A DNA stretch of 64,000 nucleotides from Sporosarcina sp. P34. Its GTDB lineage: Bacteria; Bacillota; Bacilli; Bacillales_A; Planococcaceae. The notes below the pieces were generated by a model, which ran no database searches, had not been told where the DNA came from, and was given only the letters and a program-made list of their open reading frames with translations. Below, one piece after another: positions 53,645-62,065 of the stretch. The translations under genes and the position numbers were made by a program. How positions within the stretch are numbered: position 1 is the first letter of the stretch; every line of letters begins with the position of its first letter. Location of the stretch: positions 124,001-188,000 of the forward strand of contig NZ_PDZC01000002.1 of NCBI RefSeq assembly GCF_002743375.1. The letters run 5' to 3'.

Positions 53645-54232
53645 ATGAAAAAATTAGCAGTTCTTTTTCTATTCCTTCTATTCCTTACGGGTTGCAGCGG
53701 AAGTCATCAAGCAACACCAAGCTATGATGAGATGAAGAAGATGATGACAGATGCAATCCAGACGGAAGACGGAAAAAAGGCACTCCGTAAATTGATGACT
53801 GATCCCGAGTTCAGGGAATTATTAGTCCTTGAACAACCAGAAGTCAAGCAGAGCATTGAGAATGTATTGCTTTCTAAAGAAGGAGAACGTTTTTGGAAAA
53901 CGGCTTTTGAAGATCCTAAATTTACTGAATCCATTGCAAAGAGCATGAAAAAACAACAAGCGGATATCATGAAAGAGTTGATGGCAGATGCTTCTTTTCA
54001 AAAGGAATTGGAGAAGTTTTTTGGTCAACCTGACATGATGAAACAAATGGAGAACATCGTGAATTCCGCAACGTTGAAAAAAGAGATGGAGAAGGCCATA
54101 GAAGATACAATTAACAGCCCTTTAATGCAGGCGAAGTGGCAAGAACTCATCATGAAGGCCGGCAAAGGTGCTACGGGGGAATCTTCCAAGGATGGTGGTA
54201 AAGAACAAAAAACAGACGAAGAAGGAAAATAA
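53645..54232 (+). CDS. gerD: Spore germination lipoprotein GerD
   Basis: The 195-residue protein has a lipoprotein signal with lipobox LTGC and a highly charged helical body with repeated GerD-type units (KKALRKLMTDPEFRELLV, DIMKELMADASFQKELEKFF). GerD sits on the inner spore membrane and is needed to cluster the nutrient receptors into germinosomes. ATG at 53645 has GGAAGG 9 nt upstream. Confidence 0.92.
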   Translation: MKKLAVLFLFLLFLTGCSGSHQATPSYDEMKKMMTDAIQTEDGKKALRKLMTDPEFRELLVLEQPEVKQSIENVLLSKEGERFWKTAFEDPKFTESIAKSMKKQQADIMKELMADASFQKELEKFFGQPDMMKQMENIVNSATLKKEMEKAIEDTINSPLMQAKWQELIMKAGKGATGESSKDGGKEQKTDEEGK

Positions 54233-54249
54233 TTCTTTCTTCGTCTGTT
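54211..54249. terminator. Terminator overlapping the gerD end, shared with salA
   Basis: AACAGACGAAGAA (inside the last gerD codons) pairs with TTCTTCGTCTGTT around the stop codon. T-rich sequence follows on the plus strand and serves the converging salA as well. Confidence 0.6.
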
Positions 54250-54254
54250 ACTCA

Positions 54255-55322
54255 TTATTTTTTCGTTTTTTTGATTACTGTATCAGCAACGTCTAAATAG
54301 ATTTTCCCTATCGGATGATCTTCCGCATAAACGGAAGGTGCAAAGTCCGTTTCATTCCAGTCAGGTTGACCGAGAGGAATTTGGCCTAATAATTCTGTAC
54401 GAAGTTCTTCGGATAGACGAACACCGCCACCTTGACCAAAGACATATTCTCTCTCGCCCGTTGCTTCCGATGCGAACCAAGACATATTTTCAATCACACC
54501 GAGTAGTTCATGTTCAGTCTGCAATGCCATCGCTCCCGCACGCGCTGCAACGAATGCCGCAGTTGGGTGTGGAGTAGTCACAACAATTTCTTTGGATGCC
54601 GGAATCATTTGGTGAATATCAAGCGCTACGTCACCTGTTCCTGGTGGTAAGTCGAGCAACAAGTAATCCAATTCGCCCCAGTCTACGTCACGGAAAAATT
54701 GATCCAACACTTTTCCAAGCATAGGCCCACGCCATACAACAGGTGCGTTATCTTCAACAAAGAAGCCCATTGAAATTACTTTTACGCCAAAACGCTCCAC
54801 TGGCATGATGCGATCTTCTCTGACTTCAGGCATTGCTGTAATCCCCATCATATCGGGAACACTGAATCCATAAATATCTGCATCGATCAAACCAACTTTT
54901 TTGCCACGTCTTGCTAAGGCTACTGCTAAATTGACGGAGACAGTAGATTTCCCTACGCCGCCTTTACCAGATGCAATTGAAATAAATTCAATATTGGATA
55001 CAGGGGATAAGATATCTTGTGTTTCCGCTTCGGTGACTGTACCGCGGAATTGCTCTAATACCTCTTTAGGTAACTCTTCAAATCGTATGCCTACAGAGTC
55101 TGCTCCTGCACCTTTCAACACTTCTACTATTTTTGATTGTAGCGTCAATTGCTCTCCGGTATTCACTTTCGCAATCGCGATTTTAACACTGACGTGTTCT
55201 TTCTCAGGTTTAATGGTGATACCCACAACACCATTCGTTTCTGCCAATGTTTTATGTAAAAACGGATCTTCCAATGCGCCAATCAATTCACGGACTTGTT
55301 GTTCATTAATCACATGTAACAC
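54255..55322 (-). CDS. salA: Mrp/NBP35-family P-loop ATPase SalA
   Basis: The 355-residue protein has an N-terminal MIP18/DUF59-like domain and a deviant Walker A (ASGKGGVGKST), then LIDADIYGFSVPDM and LLDLPPGTGD. Usual Mrp/ApbC proteins carry a CxxC Fe-S motif after ENMS; here that region is ENMSWFASEATGEREYVFG and the whole protein lacks cysteine, so it is not an Fe-S carrier. In B. subtilis SalA is a regulator of AprE and ScoC. It is next to cwlD on the same strand. Confidence 0.88.
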   Translation of the reverse strand: MLHVINEQQVRELIGALEDPFLHKTLAETNGVVGITIKPEKEHVSVKIAIAKVNTGEQLTLQSKIVEVLKGAGADSVGIRFEELPKEVLEQFRGTVTEAETQDILSPVSNIEFISIASGKGGVGKSTVSVNLAVALARRGKKVGLIDADIYGFSVPDMMGITAMPEVREDRIMPVERFGVKVISMGFFVEDNAPVVWRGPMLGKVLDQFFRDVDWGELDYLLLDLPPGTGDVALDIHQMIPASKEIVVTTPHPTAAFVAARAGAMALQTEHELLGVIENMSWFASEATGEREYVFGQGGGVRLSEELRTELLGQIPLGQPDWNETDFAPSVYAEDHPIGKIYLDVADTVIKKTKK

Positions 55323-55389
55323 TCCTTACTGAATTCATTCACTCCTTTTTAGTATATCATATTCCCTATTCACCCAACCGTCATATGCA

Positions 55390-56103
55390 TTATTGCTCTT
55401 CAGCAAGTTGATATTTTACAATTCCATCTACGATCGCTGCGGCTACTTTTTTCTGATACGATTTATTTGCCAACAACTTTCTTTCTTCCGGATTGGATAA
55501 GAAACCTGTTTCTACTAACACAGCCGGAACCGGCACTTTTTTCAACAAGTAGACTCCTGTGATTTTCATCGCTTCCCGTTCGGTATTTTTCAACTGATCA
55601 CGCAGTTCGTATTGGATGGACGTCGCTAGTTGCTTACCATCTGGATGGCCGCCTGGATGATAAAATACTTGCGCCCCTCTCCAACGTTCTTCTGGAATCG
55701 CGTTAACGTGTACGCTGATAAACATGTCTGGCTTCGATTCTACCGCCATGCTTTCACGTAGTTTCAAGTCTGCAAACTTTCTGCTTCTCAATGAAGTGAA
55801 CTTTTCGGATGGTGCATGTTCCGCAACTGCATCGCCACTTTTCTCCCTAGTCATTTCAACAGTTGCTCCTTTTTTCTTCAATAGTTTACTTACTTCCTGC
55901 GAAATGTTTAACGTAATATCTTTTTCAATGAGTTCACCTGCCGAAGCCCCCCCGTCTTCCCCACCATGTCCAGGATCAATGAGGATACTTACCCCACCGA
56001 GTTCTGAGGGCAGAAAAAAGCCACGATCGGATGCTTTGACGCCGTATAACACTCCACCTAATGAGAAAATGATTAGCATTACTGCCACAATCCACTTTTT
56101 CAT
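55390..56103 (-). CDS. cwlD: N-acetylmuramoyl-L-alanine amidase CwlD
   Basis: The 237-residue protein has an N-terminal anchor helix (WIVAVMLIIFSLGGVLYG) and an Amidase_3 domain with the zinc ligands of DPGHGGEDGG and ISVHVNAIP, and VLVETGFLSNPEE. CwlD starts muramic-delta-lactam formation in the spore cortex together with PdaA, allowing germination. A SigE-like ACATAAC and GTATAGT pair upstream is possible. ATG at 56101-56103 (MKKW) has AAAGGCGG upstream. Confidence 0.93.
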   Translation of the reverse strand: MKKWIVAVMLIIFSLGGVLYGVKASDRGFFLPSELGGVSILIDPGHGGEDGGASAGELIEKDITLNISQEVSKLLKKKGATVEMTREKSGDAVAEHAPSEKFTSLRSRKFADLKLRESMAVESKPDMFISVHVNAIPEERWRGAQVFYHPGGHPDGKQLATSIQYELRDQLKNTEREAMKITGVYLLKKVPVPAVLVETGFLSNPEERKLLANKSYQKKVAAAIVDGIVKYQLAEEQ

Positions 56104-56305
56104 ACAGACACCGCCTTTTTCTTTCACTATACGCTTGGTCTTTTCAGGTTATGTCTTTCTAGTAGGTGACAGGAAGTTTAGAGTTGATAATAGATTGGAT
56201 TACCGTAGGCTACGAATTGGTATCTGCGAGGGCAAGGCGGTAAGCGTGTGTATACTATGGAGTTAGGAAGCGCTACTCCGTACGGATGAAAGAGCGTACA
56301 AAAAA

Positions 56306-56340
56306 GCCGTCGCAAGAAGTTTTTCACTTCTTACGACAGC
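56306..56340 (-). terminator. Terminator of the rhodanese gene
   Basis: GCCGTCGCAAGAAGT and ACTTCTTACGACAGC form a 15-bp stem with two mismatches, followed on the minus strand by TTTTTTG. The 160 nt left of it up to cwlD hold nothing recognisable. Confidence 0.85.
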
Positions 56341-56354
56341 TTTAGCTTCGTGTA

Positions 56355-56657
56355 TTATTTTGTTTGGCCTTCCCACGCTAGCATGCCGCCTACCATGTTT
56401 GTTACATCAAAGCCTTCGTCAGCCATAAGCTCTTGCGCACGGCCGCTTCTGCCGCCTGAACGACATACGAGAATGTAAGGTATTTCAGCATTCAAGGCAT
56501 GCATTTCGACTGGCAGATTACCGAGAGCGATGTGTTCTGCGCCTGGAATCATACCTTCTGCTACCTCGTCATCCTCGCGCACATCAATGATATTCAATTC
56601 CTTACCGCTTTCTAGTTGCTCTTGTACTTCTTTTGCAGTTAATTCTTTTAAAGTCAT
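56355..56657 (-). CDS. Rhodanese-like domain protein
   Basis: The 100-residue single-domain rhodanese has the active-site loop CRSGGRSGRAQ and conserved IDVREDDEVAEGMIPGA. It likely accepts a persulfide sulfur on the Cys and passes it to an acceptor not known here. No signal peptide. Confidence 0.93.
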   Translation of the reverse strand: MTLKELTAKEVQEQLESGKELNIIDVREDDEVAEGMIPGAEHIALGNLPVEMHALNAEIPYILVCRSGGRSGRAQELMADEGFDVTNMVGGMLAWEGQTK

Positions 56658-56735
56658 GAGTAATATCCTCCAAAGTGTTTAATGTATTTTTATTCTATCT
56701 TGCTTGGTTGAGCATTGTCTATTGAAATGAACTAA

Positions 56736-57326
56736 TTAGTATTGTTGTAATTCTTTCGTAGTATGTCCACGATTTTCCCATAATCTAGTCGTGTCCGCTA
56801 CTGCGACAATCGCTGGGATATAGCGCTCGGATTCTTTAATAGGCAGCCCCAGACGGGATATAAATGAGGACAGTTCCATCATGAAGTCACCGCCACTTAC
56901 TTGCAAATTATATACTAGTTCTGAGACTTCTGCGTCTACATCCAATTGATCACCGAAATCCTCTTTTAACATATTTTTCACTAGTAATTGCTCAGGCGTT
57001 ACTTGTACATACTCCTCGTCAATGTAACACAATAATTCTTCTCTTTCAGGTATATAATACGGCTTTCTTGTTGCAGTTCGTCTCAGGTTATCCTTCTCCG
57101 CTTCTTCGCTTGTCGCTTCTGCTACAAATTCGTTTGATTGAATATAGACGAAGCACTCCTCTAGTTTCTCTTTCACTTGCGTAGATTGCAATAACCTTTC
57201 TATTTCATCCAATGGAATCTTCTCCTCATTTTGATCATTGTAAATCTCCACTACTTTTTCAATAGGCACAATCCCATATAGATTAGTGCACGCCACAATA
57301 TACTTCAGTAGCATTTCTTTATTCAA
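56736..57326 (-). CDS. Conserved protein of unknown function
   Basis: The 196-residue protein is acidic and mostly helical (NKEMLLKYIVACTNLYGIVPIEKVVEIY; MMELSSFISRLGLPIKESERY). I do not recognise a family with confidence; the first part resembles N-terminal regions of SEC-C-motif proteins of Bacillales, but the SEC-C zinc tail is absent. Start is uncertain: a TTG with AAAGG 10 nt upstream is used, and GTG three codons earlier or ATG four codons later are alternatives. Confidence 0.6.
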   Translation of the reverse strand: MNKEMLLKYIVACTNLYGIVPIEKVVEIYNDQNEEKIPLDEIERLLQSTQVKEKLEECFVYIQSNEFVAEATSEEAEKDNLRRTATRKPYYIPEREELLCYIDEEYVQVTPEQLLVKNMLKEDFGDQLDVDAEVSELVYNLQVSGGDFMMELSSFISRLGLPIKESERYIPAIVAVADTTRLWENRGHTTKELQQY

Positions 57327-57481
57327 TATACACACGCCTTTCGCTGATTTTTATACATTCCCTATGTACTCTTTCTGTATTGTATCAAAACTATTACCTA
57401 TTGTTCTGCCTGAGAACATTTTGATCATCCTTGAAGGTTTCATAATATACTATACCAACTAGAAAATTCAGGAGGAATGGT

Positions 57482-58921
57482 ATGGGCGCTATAAATGGCA
57501 ACGAGTTTGTGCGTAGAATAAATGAGCAGGATGCGGAGATTTGGCTGGATGGACAGCAATTAAAAGGACCTATTTCTAAACATCCAGCTTTTAAAGGGCT
57601 TATTGAAACAAAGGCCTCTCTATATGATTTACAATCATCACCTTCACATAAGTCTCTCATGACATACGCCTCCCCAGTCACGAACGACCAAATTGGACTT
57701 TCTTACTTACAACCGAAAACCAAAGCGGATTTACAGAAACGAAGAGTTATGACAGAAGAATGGGCAAGACTTTCCTGTGGCTTACTTGGTAGAAGTCCAG
57801 ATTACCTCAATACGGTGATTATGAGCTTTGCCTCTTCTTCTCCACACTTGCTCGGCAAGGAAAACTGCTTTCCAGAACATATTCAAGCGCTTTATGAACG
57901 GGCACGAGAAGAAGATCTATCTTTTACTCACACCTTCATTACACCGCAGGTCAACCGATCACAGAATGCCTTGAATACGTCAGATGAACCGATTTCCGCG
58001 AAGATTGTAGGCAAGACATCTGCAGGGCTCATCATTAAGGGAGCAAAGCTATTAGCCACACAGGGCGGCGTGACGGATGAAGTATTGGTGTTCAGCACGC
58101 CTTCCTTTCTTGGGGATTCTGATGAAGCTTTCGCCTTTTCCATTCCTTCCAGTACAGAAGGTTTACGTTTTCTTTGCAGGGAATCATTTGTAGGTGGGAA
58201 TTCTACGTTTAATTACCCACTGAGTTCACGGTTTGAAGAGATGGATGCTATAGTTGTTTTCGATAATGTTCTCGTTCCCTGGAAGCGTGTATTCTTTCAT
58301 CACAATAAGGAAGTAGCTTCGGAATTTTTCTCAATGAGTTCATTTCATCCATTTGCTACCCATCAAGTCATTACGAGACAGATCGTCAAGACGGAGTTCA
58401 TGTTAAATTTAGCAGAGCAACTCGTCCAAACGATTAATATAGCGGAATATCTCCACATTCAAGAGAAATTATCTGAAATAATTATAGGGCTCGAAACGAT
58501 GAAAGCCTTGCGAGATAAATCCGAAGCCGATGCATTACTCGATCAATGGGGATATATGTGTCCAAGTGCAATACCACTTCAAATTGCTAGCAATATTTTC
58601 CCCAAAGTCTATCCGCGTTTTAGTGAAATCATTCAGCTAATCGGAGCGAGTGGGATGGTTGCACTACCTACCGATAAGGACTTCCATTCAGCTATTCAAC
58701 CTGACCTCGCAAAGTACCTACAAGGGGCTACGACAACCGCATTAGAACGTGTCCAACTATTTCGGTTGGCTTGGGATTTGACCATGAGTTCGTTCGGCAC
58801 AAGACAAACACAATATGAACGGTATTTCTTCGGTGATCCAGTTCGCTTATCAGGTCATCTATACCGATCCTATCCAAAAGATGCAGGACAAGAAATGATA
58901 CGCCGTTTACTCTCAGATTAA
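57482..58921 (+). CDS. 4-hydroxyphenylacetate 3-hydroxylase-like flavin monooxygenase (HpaB family)
   Basis: The 479-residue protein has the acyl-CoA-dehydrogenase-like fold of HpaB: FVRRINEQDAEIWLDGQQL at the start, WARLSCGLLGRSPDYLN, VFDNVLVPWKRVF and the final RRLLSD. The enzyme would hydroxylate a phenolic compound using FADH2 from a separate reductase, not encoded next to it. It resembles B. subtilis YoaI. The nitric oxide synthase gene follows after 82 nt. Confidence 0.85.
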   Translation: MGAINGNEFVRRINEQDAEIWLDGQQLKGPISKHPAFKGLIETKASLYDLQSSPSHKSLMTYASPVTNDQIGLSYLQPKTKADLQKRRVMTEEWARLSCGLLGRSPDYLNTVIMSFASSSPHLLGKENCFPEHIQALYERAREEDLSFTHTFITPQVNRSQNALNTSDEPISAKIVGKTSAGLIIKGAKLLATQGGVTDEVLVFSTPSFLGDSDEAFAFSIPSSTEGLRFLCRESFVGGNSTFNYPLSSRFEEMDAIVVFDNVLVPWKRVFFHHNKEVASEFFSMSSFHPFATHQVITRQIVKTEFMLNLAEQLVQTINIAEYLHIQEKLSEIIIGLETMKALRDKSEADALLDQWGYMCPSAIPLQIASNIFPKVYPRFSEIIQLIGASGMVALPTDKDFHSAIQPDLAKYLQGATTTALERVQLFRLAWDLTMSSFGTRQTQYERYFFGDPVRLSGHLYRSYPKDAGQEMIRRLLSD

Positions 58922-59003
58922 ATGAAAAGTCAGTAATTTGCCGAAATTATGTCAGCTCATCTTATTTGCCAGATGCTACACTTTGTATATGGAGTTGATG
59001 ATT

Positions 59004-60101
59004 ATGGTGCTATCTGTAAATAGAATAGAGCTATTTCAAGAAGCAATCCAGTTTATTCACAGTTGTTATGATGAACTAGGACTTTCTCAAGAAGAACAAA
59101 TCAGGCGCGTGAAGGAGATTGAAGAAGAGATTATCCAAACGGGAACGTATACCCATACTGAATCCGAACTGATACACGGTGCGAAAATGGCTTGGCGAAA
59201 CAGTAATCACTGTATCGGCCGATTGTTGTGGGAAACACTGGAAGTATTTGATGAACGACAAGTCACTACTGCTGAAGCAGTATTTGAAAAATTGAAGCAT
59301 CACGTAGATTTTGCAACGAATGATGGAGATATACGCTCAACCATTACAGTCTTCGCTCCCCGTGTGCAAGATAAAGACCCCCTAAGGATCTGGAATCATC
59401 AATTAGTTCGTTATGCTGGATACAAGGAAGGTTCCACAATCATTGGTGACTCTACATCTATTGAAATGACTAAATTATGTGAAAGCCTTGGCTGGCAAGG
59501 AGCCAAAACACCTTTTGATGTATTACCGCTTGTCATCCAAGAGGATGGGAAATCTCCGCGGCTTTTTGAATTGCCAAAGTCGTTAGTTAAAGAGGTACCT
59601 ATCAGTCATCCCGAAATCAAAGGATTTTCCGAGTTGCACACAAAATGGTATGCCGTTCCGATCATTTCCAATATGCGTCTTGATATCGGCGGGATTGAAT
59701 ATCCCATGGCACCATTTAACGGCTGGTATATGGGTACGGAAATTGGAGCGCGTAATCTTGCAGATGCGGATCGTTATAATCTTTTGCCGTCTGTCGCCCA
59801 ACTGATGGGGCTAAACACGAAATCCAATCGATCTCTTTGGATAGACAAAGCACTTGTAGAGTTGAATATAGCCGTTCTACATTCCTATCAGCAAGAAGGT
59901 GTCACACTTGTTGATCATCATACCGCAGCTAAACAATTCAAATCGTTCGAAAAGAAAGAGCAAAGTGCAGGAAGAAAAGTGACAGGTAACTGGGTATGGC
60001 TCATTCCACCACTATCACCCGCCGCTACCCATGTTTATCACAAACGGTTTGCCAATGACATTATAACACCCAATTTCTTTTATCAAAAAAATCCCGAATA
60101 A
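59004..60101 (+). CDS. nos: Bacterial nitric oxide synthase oxygenase domain
   Basis: The 365-residue protein contains the heme Cys ligand in WRNSNHCIGRL (Cys70), the arginine-binding WYMGTEIGARN and the RSLWIDKALVELN pterin region. Like other bacterial enzymes it has only the oxygenase domain and borrows electrons from cellular reductases. It makes NO from arginine. The ATG at 59004 has GGAG 9 nt upstream and gives the known family length; the upstream open frame is unsupported. Possibly coupled with hpaB-like gene. Confidence 0.96.
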   Translation: MVLSVNRIELFQEAIQFIHSCYDELGLSQEEQIRRVKEIEEEIIQTGTYTHTESELIHGAKMAWRNSNHCIGRLLWETLEVFDERQVTTAEAVFEKLKHHVDFATNDGDIRSTITVFAPRVQDKDPLRIWNHQLVRYAGYKEGSTIIGDSTSIEMTKLCESLGWQGAKTPFDVLPLVIQEDGKSPRLFELPKSLVKEVPISHPEIKGFSELHTKWYAVPIISNMRLDIGGIEYPMAPFNGWYMGTEIGARNLADADRYNLLPSVAQLMGLNTKSNRSLWIDKALVELNIAVLHSYQQEGVTLVDHHTAAKQFKSFEKKEQSAGRKVTGNWVWLIPPLSPAATHVYHKRFANDIITPNFFYQKNPE

Positions 60102-60103
60102 AC

Positions 60104-60142
60104 CAAAGCCCCTACGCCATATTATATGGTCTAGGGGCATTG
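60104..60142. terminator. Bidirectional terminator between nos and the DUF3889 gene
   Basis: GCCCCTA and TAGGGGC with an inner GCCATAT/ATATGG pairing form the stem; both genes end at its flanks. Confidence 0.75.
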
Positions 60143-60144
60143 GC

Positions 60145-60480
60145 TTATTGAACAGGTATTTCTTGAAAGTCAATGCGAATAAATTGACCCGTTTCAGCTG
60201 AATAAGTGATAGTCACTATCACACCGAATTCTCGTTCTTCATCTTTTAACCAAAGCTGAAATTTTTCCACACTCGGCACGTTCTTTGAGTCGGTTGCAAT
60301 ATGCAAATAATCCTTGATTTCTGCGTGAGGATATTTGAGCATCGTTTGCTTGATCGCAAGCCTCGACCACTTAGCGTATGCCGGCACTTCTACCTTACTA
60401 AGGGTGGCAACCGGCGCCTCGCTAGTGCCCGTCACGCTTGTTACTATCACCCCAAGTGCCAAGATGATTTTCGCAAAAAT
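60145..60480 (-). CDS. DUF3889 domain secreted protein
   Basis: The protein has a signal peptide (IIILALGVIV-like IILALGVIVTSVTGTSEA) and a mature part matching DUF3889: VPAYAKWSRLAIKQTMLKYPHAEIKDYLHI and EREFGVIVTITYS. DUF3889 proteins are small exported Bacillales proteins of unknown role. The start is unusual: a near-perfect AAAGGAGG has no ATG, GTG or TTG at a suitable distance in this frame; an ATT at 60478-60480 is exactly 8 nt away. The frame is open to 60528 with ATG codons but those lack ribosome binding sites. Confidence 0.75.
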   Translation of the reverse strand: MFAKIILALGVIVTSVTGTSEAPVATLSKVEVPAYAKWSRLAIKQTMLKYPHAEIKDYLHIATDSKNVPSVEKFQLWLKDEEREFGVIVTITYSAETGQFIRIDFQEIPVQ

Positions 60481-60575
60481 AGCACGCACCTCCTTTTGGA
60501 ATAGCATGCGCTGTTTATATCCATTCAATTCTAATGAATAACATCCAACTTAACTAGTTGCACGTTTCTTATAGA

Positions 60576-61271
60576 TTAATTTGTAATCATCTGTCCTTCT
60601 AGCATACCGGGCCACATTTGCTTCGTGTAGGCCATGTCCCAGAACATATACTCATATCGAGTCGTATTAAGGAAGATCTCTTCTAACCTCACTAATTCTG
60701 ATTCAGGCTTGCCTTCTGCAGTTTCATCCATTAATTCCAAGCACCAAGTAGCCAACTCGCCAAAGTCTTCCGATGAATACATGCGAATCCAGTCACCGTA
60801 CAATGGATGTTCCAACGCACCAGGTAATTCCGAAAGCTCTTTGCCGATCTCCCAGTAGCTCCACGCACACGGTAATAATGCAGCGACAACTTCCGCTAGA
60901 GAACCATTTTGACTTACATGTAGCATATAGTGAGTGTACGCTAAGACAATTGGAGACGGCTGAGCATTCTCTAGCTCTTCCTCGGTAATGCCAAAGCGTG
61001 CGGCATATTGACGGTGAAGTTCCATTTCTGTGTGTAGTGTACCGTTAAGCAATGCAGCAAATTTACCCATCGTCTCTACATCAGTAGCCTTCATCGTGCC
61101 CACGGCAAACACTTTCGCATAGTCAATTAAATACAAATAATCTTGTACCATATAAAATCGAAACTTCTCCTGATCCAACAGACCATTTCCGATCTCTTGG
61201 ACAAACGGGTGACTATGATTCTGTCTCCAAATCGGTAATGTCTTCTCTAATAAACGTTCTGTAAACTTCAT
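60576..61271 (-). CDS. tenA: Aminopyrimidine aminohydrolase TenA (thiaminase II)
   Basis: The 231-residue helical protein has the catalytic Cys in LLPCAWSYWEIG and the Glu in TRYEYMFWDMAY. TenA hydrolyses thiamine breakdown products (formylaminopyrimidine-type) to salvage the HMP moiety. A TPP riboswitch with terminator lies in its leader, so the gene is off when thiamine pyrophosphate is high. ATG at 61269-61271 has GGGGAGAG upstream. Confidence 0.95.
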   Translation of the reverse strand: MKFTERLLEKTLPIWRQNHSHPFVQEIGNGLLDQEKFRFYMVQDYLYLIDYAKVFAVGTMKATDVETMGKFAALLNGTLHTEMELHRQYAARFGITEEELENAQPSPIVLAYTHYMLHVSQNGSLAEVVAALLPCAWSYWEIGKELSELPGALEHPLYGDWIRMYSSEDFGELATWCLELMDETAEGKPESELVRLEEIFLNTTRYEYMFWDMAYTKQMWPGMLEGQMITN

Positions 61272-61300
61272 GTATACTCTCCCCTTTTTTTTGATAAATG

Positions 61301-61460
61301 AAAAAACCACTTCTTGATAAGAAGTGGCGGAGAGACATCACAGAGCACAGAAATAAGCTAAGTAACATCTACACCACTTCCTTACGCCGGTATGAATCGG
61401 ATCAAGTTAAAGGGTTAAAGCATATGCTTCTCTCAGCTCCACAGAGCACCCCTAGCGGTA
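61301..61460 (-). ncRNA. TPP riboswitch with intrinsic terminator
   Basis: On the minus strand the aptamer (about 61375-61460) contains the conserved CTAGGGGTGC, GCTGAGAG, ACCCTTTAACTTGATC and ACCGGCGTAAGGAAGT. It is followed by a terminator hairpin CCACTTCTTATCAAGAAGTGG plus TTTTTT at 61301-61328. GGAAGTGG of the aptamer end can pair with the left terminator arm, which gives an on/off switch by transcription attenuation in front of tenA. Confidence 0.95.
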
Positions 61461-61483
61461 TCAACTATTTCATTTGTATATTC

Positions 61484-61513
61484 ATTGTAGGCTTACAGTA
61501 TCAGAAAGGTCAA
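61484..61513 (-). promoter_or_regulatory. SigA promoter of tenA transcript
   Basis: On the minus strand TTGACC (61508-61513) and TACAAT (61484-61489) are 18 nt apart, starting the transcript about 20 nt before the riboswitch. Confidence 0.75.
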
Positions 61514-61627
61514 ACGGAATGAGATTACACGTAGCCTACATACAACACAGCAATTGGCAGAAGGCCTTAAATTGGTCTTACTCAATCGAATACGTTTATT
61601 CGACACTCTTCACGCTGTGTCAATTTG

Positions 61628-62065
61628 TTATTCTAGATGTTCTTTTAGCTTTTTCTCAACATCTTCTTCTATTTTTTTTACGCGCTCTTCTTCTAGTTTA
61701 CGTCGTGGTTTGGGATGATACCATTCAATTTTTCCATTAATGAATGTACCTTTAAATTCCTCGCCTTGAATCTTCAATTTAAACGACTGAAGTGGTCGAG
61801 TTTGCCTTCCGCTATTCGATTGTTCGATCTCAATATTATCCGCTTCACTTCGAATCCCTTGCTCGGATAATAGTTCCAAGACCTCATCCTCTATAGCAAT
61901 TACTTCTTCTTCACCAACATCATGCATGGGATGTGGATTCAGCCAGTGGATTTTACCGTCATGATAGTCACCTTTATAATTACGACCTTCTAAGATGAGC
62001 TTAAACTGAATTCGCTCGTACTGCCTGTCCTCAAAAACTTTTTCTGCTTCAAAGTCATCTACCAC
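61628..62065 (-). CDS. Small protein with two tandem YheE/DUF5342-like repeats
   Basis: The 145-residue protein consists of two similar halves: FKLILEGRNYKGDYHDGKIHWLNPHP (about 18-45) and FKLKIQGEEFKGTFINGKIEWYHPKP (about 95-120), each followed by an acidic helical tail. The core FKL-x3-G-x2-(Y/F)KG-x(5)GKI-x-W-x2-P-x-P resembles small DUF5342-type proteins of Bacillaceae such as YheE. Function unknown. The GTG at 62063-62065 follows GGAGG by 8 nt; the ATG five codons earlier overlaps that site. Confidence 0.55.
   Translation of the reverse strand: MVDDFEAEKVFEDRQYERIQFKLILEGRNYKGDYHDGKIHWLNPHPMHDVGEEEVIAIEDEVLELLSEQGIRSEADNIEIEQSNSGRQTRPLQSFKLKIQGEEFKGTFINGKIEWYHPKPRRKLEEERVKKIEEDVEKKLKEHLE

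Noticed and set aside
56104-56305. Possible small RNA or gene between cwlD and the rhodanese terminator
   Set aside because: A TATACT box is present but no -35 at the right distance and no ribosome binding site or open frame.
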